From Candidatus Dietzia intestinipullorum (GTDB lineage: Bacteria; Actinomycetota; Actinomycetes; Mycobacteriales; Mycobacteriaceae), in NCBI GenBank assembly GCA_019119635.1, contig DWWP01000014.1, positions 35,761 to 99,760 on the forward strand: 64,000 nucleotides of DNA. Reading direction: 5' to 3'. Shown one piece after another: positions 51,833 through 60,123 of this stretch; position 1 is the stretch's first letter, and each line of letters starts with the position of its first letter. The notes under the pieces are model-generated. The model saw only the letters and a program-made list of their open reading frames with translations. It was not told the origin of the DNA and did not search any database. The position numbers and the translations under genes were made by a program.

Positions 51833-52591
51833 ATGGACGCTGTCATCGAGTGGCCGGTCGCCGAACGCGTGCGGACCGTCCTCGCCCGCGGCGCGTCGGG
51901 GACCGTCGAGGCGGGCCTGCTCCGGCGGCCCCTGCGGTCGGCGCGGGTCCGGGACGACGGGGTCGTCGTCCTGGTGGTGGACGCCGGAGGCCCCGGCCAC
52001 GACGCGCGGGGTGCGGATACCGAGGCCTTCCCGGTGGGGTTGTCGGTCTCGGTCGAGGTGGTCGACACGGTGTGCACCGGTCGCTGCCGCCGCACGGGGG
52101 TGCGGCCGTCGTTCGACCTCGGCGGCGGTGCGGCGCGCGGGGGAGCGGCCTGCGGCGACGGGTGCGCGGTGGCCCGCGGGGTCGTCAGCATCGCCGGGAT
52201 CATCACGGCTGGCTCCCCGGCACGCCGGCGGTCCGCGCTGCGACTGCACCAGCTGCGGCCGCTCGAGGTGGGCTACCTGTCGGCCGCGGGCGCCCACGCG
52301 GTCCCCGCGGCCGAGCTCTCGGCATCGGCCGTCGACCCCATCGGGGTGGACGAGCAGGAATGGCTGCGTCGCCTCGGCGCGGACCCCGGACTCGCGCACC
52401 GCCTCGCCGCGGGCGCAGGGCACCCCGCCCCGGAGCCGGAACCCCGGATCGTGGGCCTGGACTGCCGGGGACTCGACCTCGAGGTGGGGCCGTCTGATGC
52501 GGTGTTCCGGGACCTCGTCCGGATCGGGTTCGCGCAGGTCTGCCGCGCCGCGGAGGACGTCCGGCGCGAGCTCGCGGCGCTCTCGGTCTGA
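51833..52591 (+). CDS. DUF2470-type protein with Cys-rich segment
   Basis: 252 residues. The C-terminal ~80 residues contain GLDCRGLDLEVGPSDAVFRD, which fits DUF2470, a domain found in haem-iron-utilisation proteins (HugZ-like) and others. Residues ~80-125 hold two Cys-x3-Cys pairs (VCTGRCRRTG and ACGDGCAVA) that could bind metal. AGGAG is eight bases before the ATG. A second DUF2470 gene lies 207 bp downstream behind an iron-box promoter, so iron or haem is the likely theme. Confidence 0.65.
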   Translation: MDAVIEWPVAERVRTVLARGASGTVEAGLLRRPLRSARVRDDGVVVLVVDAGGPGHDARGADTEAFPVGLSVSVEVVDTVCTGRCRRTGVRPSFDLGGGAARGGAACGDGCAVARGVVSIAGIITAGSPARRRSALRLHQLRPLEVGYLSAAGAHAVPAAELSASAVDPIGVDEQEWLRRLGADPGLAHRLAAGAGHPAPEPEPRIVGLDCRGLDLEVGPSDAVFRDLVRIGFAQVCRAAEDVRRELAALSV

Positions 52592-52633
52592 CGCCGGGAC
52601 CGACCGTTCCGGGGAAAAGTTTCCGCCAGCCCC

Positions 52634-52662
52634 TTGCATCTATGGTGAGCCTTACCTAAGTT
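52634..52662 (+). promoter_or_regulatory. promoter with DtxR/IdeR iron box for the second DUF2470 gene
   Basis: TTGCAT (52634-52639) and TAAGTT (52657-52662) are a -35 and -10 pair with 17-bp spacing. Between and across them, TATGGTGAGCCTTACCTAA (52641-52659) matches 15 of 19 positions of the reverse complement of the DtxR/IdeR consensus TTAGGTTAGGCTAACCTAA. Iron-loaded DtxR would block this promoter. Confidence 0.8.
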
Positions 52663-52694
52663 AATCGGCGCGGGTAGTCACGTCCCCGCCACCG

Positions 52695-52736
52695 CGGTCG
52701 ATCCGGTGCCCCTCCCTGAAGGCACCGGATCGACCG
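52695..52736 (+). ncRNA. 16-bp hairpin in the leader of the DUF2470 gene
   Basis: CGGTCGATCCGGTGCC at 52695-52710 pairs perfectly with GGCACCGGATCGACCG at 52721-52736. The ten-base loop CCTCCCTGAA contains CCTCC, which is complementary to the GAGGAG ribosome site at the start of the following gene. With the promoter at 52634-52662 it is in the 5' leader, ~60-100 nt before the start codon. A regulatory role is inferred. Confidence 0.55.
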
Positions 52737-52798
52737 GGGAACAACGGTTCACCGCACGCCACCGGAGTCGTCGGTGGTGACGACGACGAGGAGTTGGC

Positions 52799-53626
52799 AT
52801 GAGCAGACTGGTCGGCCCCGTCCCGGACCCCGCCGAACGAGCGAGCTCGGCCCTACGCCGGAGCCCCCGGGCCACACTGTCGCTCGAGCCCGCCGGTCCC
52901 GCCGACCGCACCGCGGCCCCGGGAGCCGCCGGAGCAGCCCGGCCCACCGGCGCCACCACGGCCGCCGTCTCGCTGGTCCACCAGGTGCCCGACGCCGGCG
53001 ACCTGTGGGTGGCGGTGCCCGCGGCCGAGACCGCGGCGATCCGCTACGGCGGGGCGCATGGGCGGCTCGAAGTCCTCGACGTGGTGGTAGGGGGTGCCGC
53101 CGACGGGCGTTGCCGCCGGGTCGTCGTCGTCGAGGGCCGTGTCGAGCTCCCCGGGGTGCGGACGCAGCGCCACACCGCCGCCGAGATCGCCCGCGACCTC
53201 CCCGAGCCGTGCCTGTTGGACGTCGGCGCCTCGGTCACGCTCGTCCGTCTCCGGCCGGACCGGGTCGTCCTCACCGACCACGACGGTGTCACCGAGATCG
53301 AGACCGAGGACCTCGCCACCTCCGGTCCCGATCCCTTCGCCGACCTCGAGGGGCACTGGCTCGACCACCTCAACGACCCGCGCTGCCACGTCGTGCCGCG
53401 CATGGCCCTGCGGGTGTGCCGCTGCCTGCCCGCCGAGCGGCCACTCCTAGTGGGCATCGACCGCGCCGGCGTGGACCTCGAGATCACCGGTCGCGACGGG
53501 CGTATTCATCGTCAGCGCCTGCCGTTCGCCGACGACTGCACGGCCGTCAGCGAGCTGGGGGCCCAGATTCGCCTGCTCGCAGGGGGGTCGCGATACCCTC
53601 TAGACCGTGCTGCTCTCCGACCGTGA
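52799..53626 (+). CDS. iron-regulated DUF2470 protein
   Basis: 275 residues. The C-terminal domain reads [22 protein letters not shown], matching DUF2470 with GIDRxGxDL. The N-terminal half ([38 protein letters not shown]) is beta-rich and parallels that of the neighbouring DUF2470 gene, so they are paralogues. GAGGAG is five bases before the ATG. The upstream DtxR box puts it in the iron-starvation response. Its end overlaps the dcd start by 20 bases. Suggested role: haem or iron binding (inference from family and regulation). Confidence 0.75.
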   Translation: MSRLVGPVPDPAERASSALRRSPRATLSLEPAGPADRTAAPGAAGAARPTGATTAAVSLVHQVPDAGDLWVAVPAAETAAIRYGGAHGRLEVLDVVVGGAADGRCRRVVVVEGRVELPGVRTQRHTAAEIARDLPEPCLLDVGASVTLVRLRPDRVVLTDHDGVTEIETEDLATSGPDPFADLEGHWLDHLNDPRCHVVPRMALRVCRCLPAERPLLVGIDRAGVDLEITGRDGRIHRQRLPFADDCTAVSELGAQIRLLAGGSRYPLDRAALRP

Positions 53627-54170
53627 CCTCCGTGCCGAACTCGACGACGGGCGGCTCGTCGTGGATCCCCTGAATCCGTCGCTGATCCAGCCCTCAAGTG
53701 TCGACGTCCGGCTGGACGGGCTGTTCCGGGTGTTCAACAACTCCCGCTACACCCACATCGATCCCGCGCAGCAGCAGGACGACCTCACCGAGATGTTCGA
53801 GCCGGCCGCCGGTGACCCGTTCGTGCTCCACCCCGGCGAGTTCGTGCTGGGCGCCACCCTCGAACGCGTCGAACTCCCCGACGATCTCGCGGGGCGGCTC
53901 GAGGGGAAGTCGTCGCTCGGGCGACTCGGCCTCCTCACCCACTCGACCGCCGGCTTCATCGATCCCGGCTTCGGCGGGCACATCACGCTCGAGCTCTCCA
54001 ATGTCGCGAACCTGCCCATCACCCTGTGGCCCGGGATGAAGATCGGGCAGCTGTGCCTGTTCCGTCTGTCCAGCCCCGCGGAGGCGCCCTACGGCAGCGC
54101 CTCCACCGGCTCGAAGTACCAGGGCCAGCGCGGCCCGACCGCCTCCAAGGCGTACCTGAACTTTCGCTGA
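53607..54170 (+). CDS. dcd: dCTP deaminase / dUTPase (Dcd)
   Basis: 187 residues. Motifs: [15 protein letters not shown] near the start, [40 protein letters not shown] with the catalytic Glu, and the C-terminal lid [14 protein letters not shown]. In mycobacteria the enzyme both deaminates dCTP and hydrolyses dUTP to dUMP. The start is a GTG with TACCCT (53594-53599) seven bases upstream, a leaderless start inside the end of the DUF2470 gene. The order dcd-udgA matches Rv0321-Rv0322. Confidence 0.95.
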   Translation: MLLSDRDLRAELDDGRLVVDPLNPSLIQPSSVDVRLDGLFRVFNNSRYTHIDPAQQQDDLTEMFEPAAGDPFVLHPGEFVLGATLERVELPDDLAGRLEGKSSLGRLGLLTHSTAGFIDPGFGGHITLELSNVANLPITLWPGMKIGQLCLFRLSSPAEAPYGSASTGSKYQGQRGPTASKAYLNFR

Positions 54171-54233
54171 CCGGCGGTCGCCGTTCACCCGGAGGTCTCC
54201 CGGACGTCGCGTGCGACTCCTAGCGTGAGCCTC

Positions 54234-55640
54234 ATGCGGATGACCGTCTTCGGGACCGGATACCTCGGCGCGACCCACGCGGCCTGCATGGCCGAGCTCG
54301 GGCACGACGTGCTCGGCGTGGACGTCGACGAGACCAAGATCGAACGACTGCGACGGGGCGAGGTCCCGTTCTACGAGCCGGGACTGCCCGAGGTCCTGCT
54401 GCGGAACGTGGAATCAGGCCGGTTGCGGTTCACCACCGACTACGCCGAGGCCGCGGAGTTCGCCGACCTGCACTTCATCGGTGTGGGAACGCCCCAGCGG
54501 ACCGGAGACTTCGCGGCTGACACCACATACGTCGAGGACGTCGTCGCCCGATTGTCGCCGCTGCTGGAGCGGGACGCCGTCCTGGTGGGCAAATCGACCG
54601 TCCCCGTGGGTACGGCGGTGCGGCTCCAGGGGATCGCCGACTGGCACGTCCGCGACGGCGTGCACGTCGAGGTGGTGTGGAATCCCGAGTTCCTCCGCGA
54701 GGGCTTTGCGGTCCGGGACACCCTCACGCCCGACCGGATCGTGGTGGGTTACGGCGAGGGAGCCGGCCCCGACGGGCCCCGAGGGGCAAGTCGTTCGCGT
54801 GCGCTGTTCGACGAGGCGTACGCGCCGATCCTGGAGAGCGACCCGTGCCCCGTCATCGAGACCGACCTGGCGACGGCCGAGATGGTCAAGGTGAGCGCCA
54901 ACGCCTTCCTGGCCACCAAGATCAGCTTCATCAACGCGGTCTCCGAGGTGTGCGAGGCCGCCGGTGCGGACGTGACGGTCCTGGCGGACGCGATCGGCAT
55001 CGACCCCCGGATCGGACGGAAGTTCCTCGGAGCGGGGCTCGGCTTCGGCGGTGGCTGCCTGCCCAAGGACATCCGGGCCTTCATGGCACGCGCCGGCGAG
55101 CTGGGTGCCGACCAGGCGCTGACGTTCCTCCGCGAGGTCGACTCGATCAACATGCGGCGCCGCGAGAAGATGATCGACCTGGCCGAGGAGGTGTGCGGCG
55201 GAAACCTGATCGGCCGGACCGTCGCGGTGCTCGGGGCGGCGTTCAAGCCGAACTCCGACGACGTGCGCGACTCGCCGGCCCTCAACGTCGCCGGGATGCT
55301 CTCCCTCAAGGGCGCCTGCGCCGTGGTGTACGACCCGCAGGCGCTGGACAATGCCCGGAGGCTGTTCCCCACGCTCGCGTACGCCGACTCGGCGCTCGCG
55401 GCCTGCGAGGGCGCGGACGTGGTGCTGGTGGCCACCGAGTGGGGCGAGTTCGTCGAGCTCGATCCCGACGCCGTCGCCGCCGTGGCCCGGGGGCGGGTCC
55501 TCCTGGACGGTCGCAACTGCATGCCCGCCGACCGGTGGCGCGCGGCCGGCTGGACCTACCGCGCCCTCGGCCGTGGGGTGCCGGGACGGGCCCCGACCGC
55601 CGCGTCGCGCACGGCCCCGGCCGAGCTACTGCCGGTATGA
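54234..55640 (+). CDS. udgA: UDP-glucose 6-dehydrogenase
   Basis: NAD-binding N-terminus MTVFGTGYLGATHAACMAEL, then VGVGTPQ-like FIGVGTPQRTG, the catalytic Cys in GFGGGCLPKDIRA (~280), Lys and Asn in the KVSANAFLATKISFINA helix, and the C-terminal domain AFKPNSDDVRDSPALNV. It makes UDP-glucuronate. I set the start at the ATG 54234 because TAGCGT (54221-54226) lies seven bases before it; an upstream GTG would overlap that box. It converges on the aspC gene with 15 bp overlap. Confidence 0.95.
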   Translation: MRMTVFGTGYLGATHAACMAELGHDVLGVDVDETKIERLRRGEVPFYEPGLPEVLLRNVESGRLRFTTDYAEAAEFADLHFIGVGTPQRTGDFAADTTYVEDVVARLSPLLERDAVLVGKSTVPVGTAVRLQGIADWHVRDGVHVEVVWNPEFLREGFAVRDTLTPDRIVVGYGEGAGPDGPRGASRSRALFDEAYAPILESDPCPVIETDLATAEMVKVSANAFLATKISFINAVSEVCEAAGADVTVLADAIGIDPRIGRKFLGAGLGFGGGCLPKDIRAFMARAGELGADQALTFLREVDSINMRRREKMIDLAEEVCGGNLIGRTVAVLGAAFKPNSDDVRDSPALNVAGMLSLKGACAVVYDPQALDNARRLFPTLAYADSALAACEGADVVLVATEWGEFVELDPDAVAAVARGRVLLDGRNCMPADRWRAAGWTYRALGRGVPGRAPTAASRTAPAELLPV

Positions 55641-56879
55641 GGACAGGAAGTTGCCGATCCGCTCGATCGCGGTCGACAGGTCCCGGCCCGACGGCAGGGT
55701 GACCACCCGGAAGTGATCCGGCTCGGGCCAGTTGAAGCCCGTGCCCTGCGTGATGAGGATGCGCTCCTCCTCCAGCAGGTCCAGCGCGAACTGCCGGTCA
55801 TCGTGGATCTGGTGGACCTCGGGGTCCAGCCGCGGGAACACGTACAGTGCGCCCATCGGCTTGACGCAGCTCACGCCGGGGATCGAGTTGAGCTTCTCCC
55901 ACGCGACCCCGCGCTGCTCGTGGAGCCGTCCCCCGGGCTCGATCAGCTCGTCGATCGACTGGTATCCCCCCAGCGCCACCTGGATGGCGTGCTGTGCGGG
56001 CACGTTGGGGCACAGGCGGGTGGAGGCGAGGAGCTCGAGCCCCTCGAGGAACCCCGCCGCGTGCGTCTTGGGCCCGGTGATCGCCACCCATCCCGCCCGG
56101 TACCCGGCGACGCGATAGGTCTTGGACAGGCCGTTGAACGTCAGGACCAGCAGGTCGTGGGCGAGGGAGGCGACCGAGGTGTGCTCGGCCTCGTCGAAGA
56201 CGACGCGGTCGTAGATCTCGTCGGCGAGGATCAGCAGGCTGTGCTCGCGCGCCAACTCCACGATCCCCTGTAGCACCTCGCGCGAGTAGACCGCGCCCGT
56301 CGGGTTGTTGGGGTTGATCACCACGATCGCCTTGGTGCGGGGCGTGATCTTGGCGGCGATGTCCTCGAGCGACGGGTTCCAGTCGTCCTGCTCGTCGCAC
56401 AGGTAGTGGACCGGCTTACCGCCGGACAGGGAGGTCATCGCGGTCCACAGCGGGTAGTCCGGGGCCGGGATGAGGACCTCGTCGCCGTCGTCGAGCAGTG
56501 CCTGCATGGTCATGGTGATGAGCTCGGAGACGCCGTTGCCCAGGTAGATGTCCTCCACGTCGAGGTGGGGGAAATCCGGGACCAGCTCGTAGCGCGTGTA
56601 GATGGCGCGGCGGGCCGACAGGATGCCCTTGGACTCCGAGTAGCCCTGCGCGTGGGGGAGTGCGGCGATCATGTCGCGCATGATCACGTCCGGCGCCTCG
56701 AAACCGAAGGGGGCCGGGTTGCCGATGTTGAGCTTGAGGATCCGGTGGCCCTCGGCCTCCAACTGGTTCGCGCGGGCGAGCACCGGCCCGCGGATCTCGT
56801 AGAGGACGTTCTTGAGCTTGGAGGACTGGTCGAGCTGTCGCATCGGACGGTACTCGCGTCCCGGAGTCTCGGGCGTCAT
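55626..56879 (-). CDS. aspC: class I/II aminotransferase AspC (alanine/aspartate type)
   Basis: 417 residues. PLP enzyme with the Schiff-base Lys in FNGLSKTYRVAGYRAGW, PLP-phosphate motifs GNGVSELITM and NPNNPTGAVYSREVLQ, and the Asp in LADEIYDRVVFD. It matches the AlaA/AspC group and M. tuberculosis Rv0337c. The start at 56879 follows AGG at two bases and CACAAT at eight, neither ideal; a longer frame is antisense-free but lacks support. It lies downstream of the Fe-S reductase gene, separated by a terminator. Confidence 0.92.
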   Translation of the reverse strand: MTPETPGREYRPMRQLDQSSKLKNVLYEIRGPVLARANQLEAEGHRILKLNIGNPAPFGFEAPDVIMRDMIAALPHAQGYSESKGILSARRAIYTRYELVPDFPHLDVEDIYLGNGVSELITMTMQALLDDGDEVLIPAPDYPLWTAMTSLSGGKPVHYLCDEQDDWNPSLEDIAAKITPRTKAIVVINPNNPTGAVYSREVLQGIVELAREHSLLILADEIYDRVVFDEAEHTSVASLAHDLLVLTFNGLSKTYRVAGYRAGWVAITGPKTHAAGFLEGLELLASTRLCPNVPAQHAIQVALGGYQSIDELIEPGGRLHEQRGVAWEKLNSIPGVSCVKPMGALYVFPRLDPEVHQIHDDRQFALDLLEEERILITQGTGFNWPEPDHFRVVTLPSGRDLSTAIERIGNFLSSYRQ

Positions 56880-56917
56880 ACCTGCTGATTGTGCCACCCG
56901 GGGGTGGGGGAAAGGAG

Positions 56918-56960
56918 CAGAGCCCCCACGACCCGGGCTCGCCGGGTGGTGGGGGCTCTG
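56918..56960 (-). terminator. terminator hairpin between the Fe-S reductase and aspC
   Basis: CAGAGCCCCCAC at 56918-56929 pairs with GTGGGGGCTCTG at 56949-56960; the loop has ACCCGG / CCGGGT. It is 20 bp past the reductase stop and upstream of aspC. Confidence 0.75.
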
Positions 56961-56979
56961 GGGCCGCGCGCGTCGACCG

Positions 56980-59949
56980 TCAGCCGAGCGAGAGTCCGTA
57001 TCCGCCGGCCTTCTTGGACCGGGGCGGCGCGGACTTGGTGGCGCCGGTGTCCCCGGTCGAGGACTGGTCGCCTGTGGACTTCTCGTCCGCCGGCTTCTCG
57101 TCCGCGGGGGCAGACTCCTCGGCCTTATCGGCCTTATCGGCCTTATCGGCCGTGTCCGCCTCCTCGGCCGGCGCGGCGGCGGGCTTCGCGCCACCCGGGG
57201 GCTTGGGGCCGCCGGGTGCCTTGCCACCGCCGCCGAGCTTGAGCCCGCCCGACTTGGGCGCACCCTTGCTCGCGCCGGTGGTGGTGGGCGCGTCGCCTTC
57301 GGAGGCCTCGCGGGTCTCCTCGGTGCGCTCGGCGTCCTTGACCTCGGACCGCGCCTCGGTGGACTCCTCGGCCTGCGGCTTCTCGCCCGGCGCGGCGGCC
57401 TTCGCACCGCCCGGGGGCTTGGGGCCGCCGGGTGCCTTGCCACCGCCGCCGAGTTTGAGCCCGCCGGACTTGGGTGCGCCCTTCGAGTCGGCGACGGACG
57501 GGCCGGCCTCGGCCGCGCTCACGGCGCCCCCGGTCCCGGCCGCCGCGACCTCGGCGCCCTCGCCCTCGTTGACGACCTCGTTGTCCGGAGCGACCTCAGG
57601 GGCCTTCTCGGGCGCCGCGGCGGTGGCCACGGCCGCCTTCTCGGCCTCGAGCTCCGCCGCCTTCTTCTCGCGGACCGGCTTCTCGAGCCACTCCGCCTCG
57701 CGGGGCTCGGGGAGGTCACCGTCGCGGGTGACGGACTCCAGCAGCAGCTGGGCCACGTCGACGACCTCGACCTGGCCCTCCTGCTCGGTGCCGGAGGTCT
57801 GGGAATCGGTGCCGTCGGAGAGCATCACGCGGCAGAACGGGCAGCCCGTGGCGATCTTCTTGGGCGAGGTCGACAGCGCCTCGTCGACGCGGTCGACGTT
57901 GATCCGCTTGCCGACCGTCTCCTCCATCCACATGCGCGCGCCACCGGCGCCACAGCACATGGACCGCTGACCGTGTCGCGGCATCTCCTTGAGCGTCACG
58001 CCGGAGCCGTCCATGAGCTCGCGCGGCGCCTCGTACACCTGGTTGTGGCGGCCTAGGAAGCACGGGTCGTGGTAGGTGACGTTGCCGTCGACCGGCGCGA
58101 CCGGCACGAGGCGCTTCTCCCGCACGAGGCGGTTGAGCAGCTGCGTGTGGTGGACCACCTGGTAGTTGCCACCGAACTCGCCGTACTCGTTCTTGAGGGC
58201 GTTGAGGCAGTGGGCACACGTCACGACGACCTTGCGCTGCTTGGCGGGGACGCCGTCGAACGCGTCGTTGATGGTCTCGATGTTCTGCTCGGCGAGCATC
58301 TGGAACAGGAACTCGTTGCCCGCGCGGCGAGCGGGGTCGCCGGTGCAGGTCTCGCCCTGGCCCAGGATCGCGAACTTCACACCGGCGGTGTGCAGCAGCG
58401 TCGCGACCGACTGGGTGGTCTTCTTGGCGCGGTCCTCGAACGCGCCGGCACAGCCCACCCAGAACAGGTACTCGGTGTCGGCGAAGTCCTCGACGTCCTT
58501 ACCGATCACCGGGATGTCGAAGTCGAGCGCCTTCATCCACTCGTCACGGCCCGAGTTGTTCTGGCCCCACGGGTTGCCCTTGTTCTCGAGGTTCTTGAAC
58601 AGGCCGGCCAGCTCGGTGGGGAACTCCGACTCGATGAGCACCTGGTAGCGGCGCATGTCGACAAAGTGGTCGACGTGCTCGATGTCCACCGGGCACTGCT
58701 CGACGCAGGCGCCGCACATGGTGCAGGACCACAGCGCCTCGGGGTCGATGATGCCGGAGGCGGCCGGGTCCTCGGACACGTCGGCGGTGGTGGCTCCGAC
58801 CAGCGGGCGCTGCGCCTCGGCGCGGGCCGCCTCGGGGATCTTGGCCAGCTTGGCCTCGTCGGGGTTGCCGTCGGCGTCGACCAGGCCGGTCTCCTCACCC
58901 ATGGTGGTCTGCCCACCGGCGAGCAGGTACGGGGCCTTGGCGTAGGCGTGGTCGCGCAGCGACATGATCATGAGCTTGGGGCTCAGCGGCTTACCGGTGT
59001 TCCAGGCGGGGCACTGCTCCTGGCAGCGGCCACACTCGGTGCAGGTGGTGAAGTCCAGCCAGCCCTTCCACGAGAAGTCTTCGATCGCACCGGCGCCGAG
59101 CTGCGGCTCGAAGTCCTCGTCGGCCTCGGTCTTCTCCTCGACCTTCTCCATGGTCAGCGCCTCGCCGTCCATGGTCATCGGCTTGAGGGCGCCCAGCGCG
59201 GTGCGGCCGTCGGCCTCGCGCTTGGTGTAGATGTTCACGAACGCGGCGAACCGGTGCCAGGCCACGCCCCAGGTGATGTTGCGGCCCACGACGTACAGCC
59301 AGATCATCGCCGACATGAGCTTGACAAAGGCGAACGCGGAGACCATCACGGGGCTCTCGGGCAGGAGCCGGGCCACCTGCATGGTGAAGAAATCCGTGTA
59401 CGGGTTGGCGCCGCCGTAGGTGGCGATCTTGCCGGCCTTGACCAGGATCATGCCGAGGCCCTCGATGAGCACGATGACTTCGACGAAGTAGGCGGCCTTG
59501 CGGTCCGAGCCCTCGAAGCGGTTGAGGCCCCGGCGGAGGCTGCGCTGGCGGATGATGATCAGCACGATGATGCCGACCGTGGTGCCGATGCCCAGCAACT
59601 CGTCGATGAAGTGGTACCAGGCGGTGCCGCCGATGATCGGCCAGTGGCCCTCGGGCTGGAAGGTCTGGATGTAGGCCTCCATGGCGACCACCGCGCCGAG
59701 CAGGAAGCCGATCATCACCAGCCAGTGGGAGATGCCCACCGTCTTCTTGCGGAGCATCCTCGTGTGCGCGAGGAACTCCACGATCAGCGTCTTGAGACGC
59801 GCGAAGAACGGCGTCCATCGCGCGAAGCCGTCCTTCTGTCCGAGCCGGATGGACCGGACCATGGTGCCGATGCCCAGGAAGAAGGAGCCCCAGGCGAACA
59901 GGGAGACCAGTACGCCGATCGTCCCCAAAGTGATGGTCACGCCATTCAT
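56980..59949 (-). CDS. membrane-bound Fe-S oxidoreductase (HdrD/GlpC-like, Rv0338c type) with repeat tail
   Basis: 989 residues. Residues ~1-260 have about five to six helices (nitrate-reductase-gamma-like, with haem His candidates). Two [4Fe-4S] motifs follow: CTECGRCQEQCP (~300) and CTMCGACVEQCP (~420). Two CCG domains come next (VGCAGAFEDRAKK ... and GRHNQVYE ... CCGAGGARMWME). The last ~230 residues are Pro/Ala/Glu/Lys-rich, with a duplicated segment GAPKSGGLKLGGGGKAPGGP that is not in the mycobacterial relative (882 aa from memory). It likely moves electrons between the quinone pool and a thiol or acyl-CoA partner; in mycobacteria it has been linked to beta-oxidation electron transfer (EtfD). 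Confidence 0.9.
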   Translation of the reverse strand: MNGVTITLGTIGVLVSLFAWGSFFLGIGTMVRSIRLGQKDGFARWTPFFARLKTLIVEFLAHTRMLRKKTVGISHWLVMIGFLLGAVVAMEAYIQTFQPEGHWPIIGGTAWYHFIDELLGIGTTVGIIVLIIIRQRSLRRGLNRFEGSDRKAAYFVEVIVLIEGLGMILVKAGKIATYGGANPYTDFFTMQVARLLPESPVMVSAFAFVKLMSAMIWLYVVGRNITWGVAWHRFAAFVNIYTKREADGRTALGALKPMTMDGEALTMEKVEEKTEADEDFEPQLGAGAIEDFSWKGWLDFTTCTECGRCQEQCPAWNTGKPLSPKLMIMSLRDHAYAKAPYLLAGGQTTMGEETGLVDADGNPDEAKLAKIPEAARAEAQRPLVGATTADVSEDPAASGIIDPEALWSCTMCGACVEQCPVDIEHVDHFVDMRRYQVLIESEFPTELAGLFKNLENKGNPWGQNNSGRDEWMKALDFDIPVIGKDVEDFADTEYLFWVGCAGAFEDRAKKTTQSVATLLHTAGVKFAILGQGETCTGDPARRAGNEFLFQMLAEQNIETINDAFDGVPAKQRKVVVTCAHCLNALKNEYGEFGGNYQVVHHTQLLNRLVREKRLVPVAPVDGNVTYHDPCFLGRHNQVYEAPRELMDGSGVTLKEMPRHGQRSMCCGAGGARMWMEETVGKRINVDRVDEALSTSPKKIATGCPFCRVMLSDGTDSQTSGTEQEGQVEVVDVAQLLLESVTRDGDLPEPREAEWLEKPVREKKAAELEAEKAAVATAAAPEKAPEVAPDNEVVNEGEGAEVAAAGTGGAVSAAEAGPSVADSKGAPKSGGLKLGGGGKAPGGPKPPGGAKAAAPGEKPQAEESTEARSEVKDAERTEETREASEGDAPTTTGASKGAPKSGGLKLGGGGKAPGGPKPPGGAKPAAAPAEEADTADKADKADKAEESAPADEKPADEKSTGDQSSTGDTGATKSAPPRSKKAGGYGLSLG

Positions 59950-60123
59950 TGCGTCGCGGCCTTTCGTCGCTCGTATGGCCGTTCTGGGAGCCGCAGAGCC
60001 GGCGGGCGCCCATGGACGGTCTTGACCTCAAAGGTAAGGCACGCGGGCCCCGTTCCACGAGTTGAGGTAGCCCTTACCGGGAAGTTCTCGACTCGCAGAC
60101 CGGGGCCCGCGGGGCGTCTGGAC

